6,138 nucleotides of DNA from Candidatus Igneacidithiobacillus taiwanensis (GTDB taxonomy: Bacteria; Pseudomonadota; Gammaproteobacteria; Acidithiobacillales; Acidithiobacillaceae), in the NCBI GenBank assembly GCA_002341825.1, contig DDOU01000016.1, positions 8,101 through 14,238 on the forward strand. The letters run 5' to 3'. Positions 1-5,176 of this stretch are shown here, piece by piece. Under the pieces are notes generated by a model that was given only the letters and a program-made list of their open reading frames with translations, was not told the origin of the DNA and searched no databases. Positions within the stretch are counted from its first letter, which is position 1; each line of letters begins with the position of its first letter. A program made the translations under genes and the position numbers.

Positions 1-1310
1 TGCTGCAGGTGCTGCTCGAGCAGCGGCAAAATTTGACGGCGGTGGGCGATGACGACCAGAGCATCTACTCTTGGCGGGGCGCCAATGTCGATAATCTGCA
101 GCGTCTCGCCACCGACTTTCCCGACCTCAGGGTGATCAAGCTCGAGCAAAACTATCGCTCCACCGGGCGCATTTTGCGGGCCGCCAATGCCGTCATCGGC
201 CAGAATGCCCATCTCTTCGAAAAGCGTCTCTGGTCAGAACTGGGCGAGGGCGAGCGGATACAGGTACATGCCTGTGCCGACGAGAGCGAGGAGGCGGAGC
301 AGATTGCCAATGCCATCCTCCGCGACCGCTTTCAGCGCGATGGCGAGTACCGCGACTATGCGATTCTCTACCGCAGCAATCATCAGTCGCGCCCCCTGGA
401 GGCGGCGTTGCGGGCGGCACGCATCCCCTATCAGGTGTCTGGGGGCATTTCCTTTTTTGAGCGTGCCGAGATCAAGGATTTTTTGGCCTATTGTCGTCTC
501 CTCCACAACCCCGACGACGACCCGGCGCTGCTGCGCGCCGTCAACACCCCGCGGCGGGGTATTGGTAGCCAGAGTCTCGAGGTCCTTGGGCAACATGCGC
601 GCAGCCATGGTCAGTCCCTCTTTGCCAGTATCTTTGCTGAGGATCTCGAGCTGCCATCACGCGGGCGCCTGGCCTTGGAGACCTTTGCCAATTGGGTCAA
701 TGAGAAAGGTGATGCCCTGCAACGCGGTGCCGAGCTGATGCCGCTTCTGCAAGAAATTCCCGAAGAAATCGGGTATTGGCAGTATCTCGTCGATGAGGGC
801 GATGAGCGCAGCGCCAAGCGTCGCTGGGAAAACCTGCAAGAGTTGCTTGGCTGGATGGGGCGTTTGCTGGCGCAGGAAGATGGACCGCAGGATTTGGGGG
901 AGCTGCTGCAACGCCTGATGCTCTACAACATGCTTGAGCGCGAGGAAGACGACGACCGCGATGTAGTCCGCCTCTCGACCCTGCACGCGGCCAAGGGCTT
1001 GGAGTTTCCGCAGGTCTTTCTGGCGGGGGTGGAAGAGGAGTTGCTTCCGCACCGCAATAGCGAAACGCCGGAGCAGATTGCCGAAGAGCGGCGGCTTTTT
1101 TACGTGGGCATGACACGGGCGCGTTTTCGTTTGCATTTGAGCTTTTGCAAGCGACGCAAGCGCTACGGCGAGACCCTAAATCCGGAGCCGTCGCGATTTT
1201 TGGCAGAGATTCCCAGCGATCTTCTCGACTGGCAGGGGGGCGCGGCCGCCGAGCCCGAAGAGGCCAGCGACGCTTTCGCCCGCTTGCGCGCCATCCTTGA
1301 GGAAGAGTAA
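1..1310 (+). CDS. rep: ATP-dependent DNA helicase Rep, C-terminal part (partial at left edge)
   Basis: Superfamily 1A 3'-5' DNA helicase that helps replication forks pass protein roadblocks and restart after stalling. The reading frame is open from base 3, so the true start lies outside; about 435 residues remain of a family that is about 670 long. The Walker A motif and early helicase motifs are missing only because of the window edge. Visible motifs, numbered from the first full codon: motif III GDDDQSIYSWRGA (about 15-27), motif IV EQNYRST (about 48-54), the 2B-domain region in the middle, motif V STLHAAKGLEF (about 325-335), and motif VI with EERRLFYVGMTRAR (about 361-374). The protein ends soon after PEPSRFLAEIP, without the C-terminal extension of UvrD/PcrA, and the SWRGA and DFP-L-VIKLEQNYRS stretches match E. 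coli Rep as I remember it. This is why I call Rep rather than UvrD. No clear intrinsic terminator follows the TAA stop. The convergent neighbour is the DUF805 gene. Confidence 0.93.
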   Translation, partial: LQVLLEQRQNLTAVGDDDQSIYSWRGANVDNLQRLATDFPDLRVIKLEQNYRSTGRILRAANAVIGQNAHLFEKRLWSELGEGERIQVHACADESEEAEQIANAILRDRFQRDGEYRDYAILYRSNHQSRPLEAALRAARIPYQVSGGISFFERAEIKDFLAYCRLLHNPDDDPALLRAVNTPRRGIGSQSLEVLGQHARSHGQSLFASIFAEDLELPSRGRLALETFANWVNEKGDALQRGAELMPLLQEIPEEIGYWQYLVDEGDERSAKRRWENLQELLGWMGRLLAQEDGPQDLGELLQRLMLYNMLEREEDDDRDVVRLSTLHAAKGLEFPQVFLAGVEEELLPHRNSETPEQIAEERRLFYVGMTRARFRLHLSFCKRRKRYGETLNPEPSRFLAEIPSDLLDWQGGAAAEPEEASDAFARLRAILEEE

Positions 1311-1409
1311 GACTACATAGATTTTACCGCAGGGCAGTAGTAGGCCCGGCAATATGCCTTGCTCGAAAGCCCTCTTCTGAGTTGAATGCTGGAATTGTCG
1401 ACCTCGGCA

Positions 1410-1461
1410 AGAAGTGCGACTCGCTCCCTCCAAGTGGACTCAGCTAAAGACACGCACTTCT
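1410..1461. repeat. 9-bp inverted repeat with 34-base spacer in gene-free stretch
   Basis: AGAAGTGCG at 1410-1418 is exactly complementary, in inverted order, to CGCACTTCT at 1453-1461. It lies in the 248-base stretch between the converging rep and DUF805 genes (1311-1558). The arms do not extend by further pairing in either direction. The rest of the stretch holds only weak potential stems: GGCA/TGCC near 1340-1352, and GGCGT 1521-1525 with ACGCC 1538-1542. Neither has a proper T-run, so I do not call them terminators. I see no gene, transfer RNA or recognisable gene remnant there. The repeat could fold at a transcript end, be a protein site, or be chance. Confidence 0.4.
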
Positions 1462-1558
1462 CATTCATCGGCGCTATAAAATTTCGATTTTCAACAAGCT
1501 ATTCTGGTCAAGCCTTTTTCGGCGTATTTCTATGATGACGCCAATTTAGAAAGACATT

Positions 1559-1975
1559 TCAGCCACTGCTGCTATCAACATAAGGGCCAAATCTTTCGCC
1601 CTCTGGTTTGCTCGGTAGGAGCATGAGAATCAAGATGACGATGCTTCCAATATAAGGAACGAGCGTGAGGAGTATCCACCAGCCAGACAAGTTGATATCG
1701 TGTAGACGACGAACTTCTATCGCCAAGTTGGGAATAATCAAGGCGATCATGAATAGAACAAAGGGGGCGTAAAAGATGTAGTTCCATGTGCTCCCCATGT
1801 CTCCATGAGAGAGCGTCGCGGAAAAGCCGACAAGAAAGCCTCCGATAAATGCGAGTATGAAGGAGATGATGACTGTAGCCAGAACATACCACCAAAATTC
1901 TGCACGGTGGGTACGACCGTTGAACTGAGCGTAATTCCGAAAAACGGCATTTGTGAAAGCATCGATCATGCGCAT
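1559..1975 (-). CDS. DUF805 family small inner-membrane protein
   Basis: A 138-residue membrane protein of unknown function in the DUF805 (YhaH/YhaI-like) family. Hallmarks visible: the N-terminal block NYAQFNGRTHRAEFWWY (residues 14-30) and RRLHDINLSGWW (89-100), followed by a short polar tail with PSKPEGERFGPY (121-132). Three to four hydrophobic segments are seen, roughly 28-51, 67-86 and 99-120. There is no signal peptide and no catalytic motif, so I assign no activity. The ATG at 1975 is preferred over the in-frame ATG two codons later because AAAGGA lies about 8-10 bases upstream. The gene is monocistronic on the minus strand, between the end of rep and the rpsT terminator. A sampled 60-base line (1621-1680) is 47% GC, against 62% for a sampled line of rep (961-1020). 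This suggests different ancestry or relaxed codon bias, although membrane-protein composition also lowers GC. Confidence 0.9.
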   Translation of the reverse strand: MRMIDAFTNAVFRNYAQFNGRTHRAEFWWYVLATVIISFILAFIGGFLVGFSATLSHGDMGSTWNYIFYAPFVLFMIALIIPNLAIEVRRLHDINLSGWWILLTLVPYIGSIVILILMLLPSKPEGERFGPYVDSSSG

Positions 1976-2000
1976 AGTTCCATCCTTTGTTTATTGAGTA

Positions 2001-2015
2001 GGATAAGAGTTATCC
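2001..2015. promoter_or_regulatory. Perfect 6-3-6 palindrome at the DUF805 transcript start (candidate operator)
   Basis: GGATAA GAG TTATCC is a perfect 6-bp inverted repeat with a 3-base centre. Reading on the minus strand it starts about 7 bases after the predicted -10 box, so it would span about +1 to +15 of the DUF805 transcript. This is a common position for a repressor operator. I do not recognise the binding protein. A short hairpin at the 5' end of the mRNA, protecting it from decay, is the alternative. Confidence 0.4.
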
Positions 2016-2021
2016 GCCTGC

Positions 2022-2051
2022 ATTCTAGCGGGTACTCGCTCCTGCTGTCAT
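2022..2051 (-). promoter_or_regulatory. Sigma70-like promoter for the DUF805 gene
   Basis: On the minus strand, ATGACA (2051-2046; 5 of 6 to TTGACA) is followed after 18 bases by TAGAAT (2027-2022; 5 of 6 to TATAAT). The predicted transcript start is near 2015, giving a leader of about 40 bases before the ATG at 1975. The promoter lies downstream of the strong rpsT terminator, so the DUF805 gene is probably transcribed separately from rpsT. Confidence 0.6.
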
Positions 2052-2114
2052 CAGCTGGTTGCGTCGTTTGGTTGCCGACTGATCCCGCCCCAATTATTTT
2101 TTGTGGGTGGGGCT

Positions 2115-2145
2115 AAATAAAAAAGGCCGGCTCGTAAGCCGGCCT
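2115..2145 (-). terminator. Intrinsic terminator of rpsT
   Basis: Read on the minus strand, a perfect 9-bp GC-rich stem AGGCCGGCT/AGCCGGCCT (2145-2137 with 2132-2124) encloses a 4-base loop. It is followed by TTTTTT and then ATTT (down to 2115). It begins about 20 bases after the rpsT stop codon. This is a textbook Rho-independent terminator. No T-tract follows the stem on the plus strand, so it acts for rpsT only. Confidence 0.93.
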
Positions 2146-2165
2146 CTTCGCTCACCCGAGGGTGT

Positions 2166-2444
2166 TTAGGCGGAGGCCTGCTCGCTCATGGCCTTGACCC
2201 GCGCCGACAGGCGGCTCTTGGTGCGGGCGGCGGCATTGCGATGAATGATGCCCTTGCCAGCGGTCTTGTCGATGATGGATTCCGCCGTGCGCAGAGCAGC
2301 GCGAGCCTGTTCTTGGTTGCCATCACGGACTGCCCGCAACACTCCCTTCACATAGGTGCGCATACGCGAACGCAGGCTGCCGTTGTGCAACCGCCGCTCT
2401 TGACTCTGGACTGCGCGCTTGCGCGCTTGCGCCGAATTCGCCAC
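2166..2444 (-). CDS. rpsT: 30S ribosomal protein S20
   Basis: S20 is a primary 16S-rRNA-binding protein of the small subunit. The 92-residue product has the family layout: basic N-terminus MANSAQARKRAVQS (1-14), RLHNGSLRSRMRTYVK (18-33), then helices ending with KGIIHRNAAARTKSRLSARVK (about 64-84). This matches the S20 signature region AAKGLIHKNKAARHK of E. coli. The start is GTG, supported by AAGGAG 8 bases upstream and by the conserved MANS N-terminus. E. coli rpsT also uses a non-AUG start (UUG), which is linked to its translational autoregulation, so the weak start here may be functional. It lies 88 bases downstream of mrdA on the same strand and ends in a strong terminator. It is not followed by murJ, ribF or ileS, the usual rpsT neighbours in many gammaproteobacteria. 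Confidence 0.97.
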   Translation of the reverse strand: MANSAQARKRAVQSQERRLHNGSLRSRMRTYVKGVLRAVRDGNQEQARAALRTAESIIDKTAGKGIIHRNAAARTKSRLSARVKAMSEQASA

Positions 2445-2536
2445 GTCTTTGACTCCTTAACACATTATCCAAACGAGTGCCCGAACTGGCGGGCAAAGAA
2501 TCGGCGAATACTGCGGATTTTTTTGCTGTCTGTCAA
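2445..2536 (-). promoter_or_regulatory. rpsT leader: promoter elements, hairpin and Shine-Dalgarno
   Basis: Read on the minus strand. A perfect -35 TTGACA (2536-2531) overlaps the mrdA stop codon, and an A7 tract follows, but the -10 at 17 bases spacing is poor (CAGTAT, 2513-2508). A better -10-like GATAAT (2469-2464, 5 of 6) lies nearer the gene with only a weak -35 (TTGCCC at 21 bases). Between them is a perfect 6-bp hairpin, TGCCCG/CGGGCA (2495-2478, loop of 6), with no T-run, so it is not an intrinsic terminator. AAGGAG (centred near 2455) is the ribosome-binding site. Which promoter is used cannot be decided from the sequence. If the upstream one is used, the hairpin sits at the 5' end of the S20 mRNA, where it could take part in autoregulation. 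Confidence 0.45.
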
Positions 2537-4353
2537 GGCTGTTCGGCATGCTTGTCGGGCTGCAAATAGGCTTTGATCGTGGCGCGGGCAACGGGTAGGG
2601 CTTGCCAGGCGTTGTGCCCGCCATTTTCGACCACAACGGCAACGGCAATTTTGGGATGATCGACGGGTGCCCAGCCGATGAACAGGGAGTCATTGTTATA
2701 GATGGTGTGCCCGTGGGCATATCCCTCCGGGATTTGTGCCGTACCCGTTTTGCCTGCAATGCTGATACCGGGAATGCTGATACTGTGACAGGTACCGCTG
2801 TTGACGCAGGCCTCCATGCCCACACGCACGGCATGCAAAGCCGCGGGATCGATGTGCAGATTCTCCGGAGTAGCGCTGGGCAATTCCGTGCGCGCACCCG
2901 TGGCCGGATCGACCCAGGCCTTGGCTACTTGCGGCCGCACCAAATAGCCCCCATTGGCAATGGCAGAAACCGCGCGGGCGAGTTGCAGGGGGGTGACCAA
3001 GAGATACCCCTGGCCGATACCAAGGATGACGGAATCGCCGGTGTACCAAGGGGCATGCAGGTGGGCACGCTTCCAGGCTGGCGTCGGGACCAGCCCGGGG
3101 AGCCCGCCGGGAAGATCGACCCCGGGGGACTTGCCGAAGCCAAAGCGCCACAAGGTCTCGTCCTGCAGTTGGATGCCCATCTTTACTGCCAGCTTGTAAT
3201 AGAAGACGTCGACCGACCAGGCTAGGGCCTTGGTGAGATTGGTCTCGCCAAAGCCGCTACGATTCCAGTCCCAGTAGGTGTGGCCGCCCAACTGAAAGTT
3301 GCCTGGGCAGAAGGTTTGAAAATCGGGTCCGATGACGCCGGCCTGAATCGCCTGGATAGAGTAGAAAGGCTTGGCGCAGGATCCCGGCGGGTAGAGACCA
3401 TTATCGGCACGATCGGTAAGAGGATGCCCGGGGTTGTCGAGCAGACTGCGCCAATGGGTGCTGCTGATGCCATCGACAAACCAGTTGGCGTCGAAACTGG
3501 GGCTGCTGACCATGGCCAGTATATGGCCATTATTGGGATCCATGGCCACTACCGCGCCCCGATAATCGTTGCTTTCCAGGGCATTGGCGGCCGCCTGTTG
3601 CACGCGCAGGCGCAAATGCGTCAATAGGTTGTCACCCGCTACGGGGGGCTGCTCCGATAGGGTGTCTACCTGCTGCCCCTCGGCGTTGATCTGCTTGATC
3701 TGATAGCCCATTTGCCCACGCAACTGGCGTTCATAGTAGGCTTCCAGCCCGGTTTTGCCGATATAGTCGCGGCCGCGGTAATTCTCGGCTTGATGATGCT
3801 TGAGGTCGCCGGCGGTGATGGGGCCAACATAGCCGACCACGTGAGCGAAAAGGTCCCCGTAGGGGTAGTCGCGATGCATCACCGCGGTGATTTGCACCCC
3901 CGGCAGCGAGGCCTGACGGACGGCAAGGGTGGCGATCTGCTCGGGGCTGAGGTCAGTTTTGAGGATGATGGGATCAAAACTCGCCTTGGCCGCCATGCTG
4001 CGTTCGAAGCGGGCGAGATCGTTGTCCGAGAGGCCGAGGAGTTTCTGCAGGCGCGAGAGGGTCTCGTCGAGGTCCTCAGTTTGATCGGGGGTGACTTCCA
4101 CCGCGTAGGTGGGTTGATTCTGCGCGAGGACCTCGCCGTGATCCGCCAAAATCAGGCCACGAGCCGGATTGACCGGGACCAGAGCAACATGATTATCGTG
4201 GGCGAGCTGGCGAAATTTCTGAAAATGCAGGATCTGCAGATCAATGAGCCGCCCGAGTACGATGAAGAGCAGCAGCAAGACAAAGCCCGCGGCGATGCCG
4301 AGGCGACTGCGAAAATTTTGGCCGGAAAGCAGCGGAGGAGGTGTGGTATTCAT
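2533..4353 (-). CDS. mrdA: Penicillin-binding protein 2, peptidoglycan D,D-transpeptidase of cell elongation
   Basis: Cross-links peptidoglycan on the periplasmic side in the elongation (Rod) complex, as partner of the glycosyltransferase RodA. The 606-residue length is typical. Order of parts: short cytoplasmic N-terminus; single membrane anchor (about 18-37); non-catalytic pedestal domain with RGLILADHGEVLAQN (65-79), YPYGDLFAHVVGYVG (163-177) and YRGRDYIGKTGLEAYYE (192-208); then the transpeptidase domain. Active-site motifs: SxxK as S325-C-A-K328 in YPPGSCAKPF; the second motif as S380-V-D382, consistent with the S-x-D form of PBP2; and KTG at 535-537 in IAGKTGTAQ. Four cysteines (326, 349, 516, 522) lie in the periplasmic part. 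The ATG at 4353 is the only start before the membrane anchor, yet no good Shine-Dalgarno precedes it. rodA and mreBCD are not adjacent: rpsT is downstream and the zapA cluster is divergent. FtsI is excluded by the PBP2-type pedestal motifs. Confidence 0.96.
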   Translation of the reverse strand: MNTTPPPLLSGQNFRSRLGIAAGFVLLLLFIVLGRLIDLQILHFQKFRQLAHDNHVALVPVNPARGLILADHGEVLAQNQPTYAVEVTPDQTEDLDETLSRLQKLLGLSDNDLARFERSMAAKASFDPIILKTDLSPEQIATLAVRQASLPGVQITAVMHRDYPYGDLFAHVVGYVGPITAGDLKHHQAENYRGRDYIGKTGLEAYYERQLRGQMGYQIKQINAEGQQVDTLSEQPPVAGDNLLTHLRLRVQQAAANALESNDYRGAVVAMDPNNGHILAMVSSPSFDANWFVDGISSTHWRSLLDNPGHPLTDRADNGLYPPGSCAKPFYSIQAIQAGVIGPDFQTFCPGNFQLGGHTYWDWNRSGFGETNLTKALAWSVDVFYYKLAVKMGIQLQDETLWRFGFGKSPGVDLPGGLPGLVPTPAWKRAHLHAPWYTGDSVILGIGQGYLLVTPLQLARAVSAIANGGYLVRPQVAKAWVDPATGARTELPSATPENLHIDPAALHAVRVGMEACVNSGTCHSISIPGISIAGKTGTAQIPEGYAHGHTIYNNDSLFIGWAPVDHPKIAVAVVVENGGHNAWQALPVARATIKAYLQPDKHAEQP

Positions 4354-4365
4354 CGGATCAGATAG

Positions 4366-4396
4366 ATTTGCAAATGCCTAGCGCCCTTCGTACACT
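4366..4396 (+). promoter_or_regulatory. Candidate promoter for the TIGR02449-zapA cluster, with palindrome over the -35
   Basis: In the 70-base divergent gap between mrdA and the plus-strand cluster (4354-4423), TTGCAA (4368-4373, 4 of 6) and TACACT (4391-4396, 4 of 6) are spaced by 17 bases. This gives a predicted start near 4403 and a 20-base leader. The -35 lies inside the perfect 10-base palindrome ATTTGCAAAT (4366-4375). For mrdA, reading the other way, TTGAAA (4404-4399) is a plausible -35, but no convincing -10 follows. The boxes are weak and AT-rich matches occur by chance, so this is a hypothesis. Confidence 0.35.
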
Positions 4397-4423
4397 CGTT
4401 TCAAATCGCAGCCGGAGGTAGCT

Positions 4424-4669
4424 GTGCAAAAATCTCGGGTTGATTCTCTCGTCGGCCAACTGGAAGCCATGATACTCGATTATCGGGCTCTGCGTCGCCA
4501 GTTTCAGGCGAACCCCCAGCAGCTCGAGGCGACCCGTCTGCGTCGCCAGGTGGCCATACTGGAGGCCGAAAATCAGCAACTGCGTCAACAACAGCGCGAG
4601 ATTCGCGAGCGCCTGGATCGGTTGCTGGCGCAGATCAGCATTTGGGAGCAAGAAGGACAGAACACATGA
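4424..4669 (+). CDS. TIGR02449 family coiled-coil protein (ZapA neighbour)
   Basis: A small 81-residue, highly charged protein, predicted to be almost entirely helical with a coiled coil from about residue 34 to 72 (ATRLRRQVAILEAENQQLRQ and onward; hydrophobic residues at heptad spacing, many Q, E and R). It matches the short proteins (TIGR02449) found directly upstream of zapA in gammaproteobacteria such as Pseudomonas, sometimes named ZapB-like. A role in Z-ring organisation with ZapA is inferred from position and fold only. GTG start: GGAGG at 4414-4418 lies 5 bases upstream. The stop overlaps the zapA start as ATGA (4666-4669), so the two are probably translated together. No transmembrane segment or enzyme motif is visible. 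Confidence 0.8.
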   Translation: MQKSRVDSLVGQLEAMILDYRALRRQFQANPQQLEATRLRRQVAILEAENQQLRQQQREIRERLDRLLAQISIWEQEGQNT

Positions 4670-4983
4670 GTCAGGGCGGCGCCGCCAGCACTCGCGAGCT
4701 CATCGCGGCAGAATTCCTCAATCAGTCCTACCAAATTTCTTGCTCGGCCGAGGAGCGTCGACTGTTGGAGCAAGCCATCGAGACCCTGCAGGAGCGACTG
4801 CAGCTGGGCAAGGTGCGGCAGGCCGTCGGCGCGCAGCGAGAGCGGGCCTTGCTCATGGTCGCCCTGAATCTTGCCGCCGATCTCCTGCGCGGGCAGGAGG
4901 AGCAGCTGCAAGCGCAAATGGCCCTGGAGTCGACGGTAGCACAGTTGCAGCGATTGGTTGACATGGGGCAGGGGGCGGAGTAG
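4666..4983 (+). CDS. zapA: Cell division protein ZapA
   Basis: Cytoplasmic Z-ring-associated protein that bundles and cross-links FtsZ filaments at midcell. The 105 residues follow the family plan: an N-terminal globular part with AEFLNQSYQISCSAEERRLL (15-34), the helix EQAIETLQERL (35-45), the conserved ERALLMVALNLAADLL (59-74), and a C-terminal coiled coil (about 75-100, EEQLQAQMALEST..LQRLV) for dimer and tetramer formation. I chose the ATG at 4666 over an in-frame TTG at 4642 because it forms the ATGA overlap with the upstream gene and has AAGGA (4653-4657) 8 bases before it. The zapA-ssrS-fau order is conserved in gammaproteobacteria. Its last codons carry the 6S RNA promoter. Confidence 0.92.
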   Translation: MSQGGAASTRELIAAEFLNQSYQISCSAEERRLLEQAIETLQERLQLGKVRQAVGAQRERALLMVALNLAADLLRGQEEQLQAQMALESTVAQLQRLVDMGQGAE

Positions 4984-4986
4984 CTT
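4958..4986 (+). promoter_or_regulatory. Sigma70-type promoter of 6S RNA, inside the end of zapA
   Basis: A perfect -35 TTGACA (4958-4963) lies 17 bases before TAGCTT (4981-4986; 3 of 6 to TATAAT). The zapA stop codon TAG is the first half of this -10 box. The distance of 6 bases from the -10 to A4993 puts the predicted start exactly at the first base of the 6S closing stem. A promoter at this place, at the end of zapA, is expected for ssrS. Confidence 0.65.
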
Positions 4987-4992
4987 GAAATC

Positions 4993-5171
4993 ACTCCCTG
5001 CGGGGCGCGTGGTGCCGTGATATTTCCTGAACCAACATTGTCTATCCAGGGGGCCTTGGTCCATGTCGTTGGTGTGCCGCTCCTTCGCGGAGTAGCCTGA
5101 TACGATTCCCGGGCTCCCGACCTGATCGTCAGGTTCGTGGGATAGCGGGTAGCACGACCCAGGCGGGGAGT
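4993..5171 (+). ncRNA. ssrS: 6S RNA (SsrS), regulator of sigma70 RNA polymerase
   Basis: Small RNA that mimics an open promoter and sequesters sigma70-RNA polymerase in stationary phase. The span of about 179 bases agrees with the 184 of E. coli, and so does the position between zapA and fau. A rod-like fold is visible: closing stem ACTCCCTGC 4993-5001 with GCGGGGAGT 5163-5171 (9 bp, one G-U); GTGC 5012-5015 with GCAC 5152-5155; CTATCC 5042-5047 with GGATAG 5140-5145; GGGGGCC 5049-5055 with GGCTCCC 5112-5118 (one G-U); TCGT 5066-5069 with ACGA 5102-5105; and apical CTCC 5080-5083 with GGAG 5089-5092. A side hairpin ACCTGA/TCAGGT (5120-5134) corresponds to the hairpin on the 3' side in E. coli 6S. 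The unpaired 5' strand, GCCG-TG-ATATTTC (5014-5026), resembles GCCGATATTTC of the E. coli central bubble, where product RNA starts. The exact ends are predicted from the stem and promoter only. Confidence 0.92.
5165..5170 (+). promoter_or_regulatory. fau ribosome-binding site lying in the 6S RNA closing stem
   Basis: GGGGAG, 6 bases before the TTG start of fau, is the only Shine-Dalgarno-like sequence there. The same bases form the 3' strand of the 6S closing stem (pairing with 4994-4999). In a transcript that reads through from ssrS into fau, this site would be double-stranded unless the 6S part is cleaved or remodelled. The site decides the TTG start. Confidence 0.65.
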
Positions 5172-5176
5172 TTCTT

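Noticed and set aside
1..1310. UvrD instead of Rep
   Set aside because: The protein ends about 35 residues after PSRFLAEIP and lacks the C-terminal UvrD/PcrA extension; several blocks match Rep better.
1521..1542. GGCGT/ACGCC stem as a terminator for rep or the DUF805 gene
   Set aside because: Only 5 strong base pairs, a 12-base loop, and no T-run on the 3' side of either strand.
1805..2116. 103-codon plus-strand frame opposite the DUF805 start and its promoter
   Set aside because: It covers a DUF805 coding part and a non-coding promoter region, and the translation resembles no family.
2411..2433. Short tandem GCGCGCTT repeat near the rpsT start
   Set aside because: Explained by the codons for the basic QARKRAV stretch of S20; only two copies.
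2602..3225. 207-codon open frame on the plus strand opposite the PBP2 catalytic domain
   Set aside because: Antisense shadow of conserved transpeptidase motifs; no domain or start signal of its own.
3712..4365. 217-codon open frame on the plus strand opposite the start of mrdA
   Set aside because: It lies entirely antisense to the well-supported PBP2 frame, has no ribosome-binding site or recognisable motif, and is a normal by-product of high-GC coding DNA.
4642..4665. Longer zapA start at an in-frame TTG
   Set aside because: It would add eight residues that are not part of the family. The ATG at 4666 has AAGGA at good spacing and the ATGA overlap.
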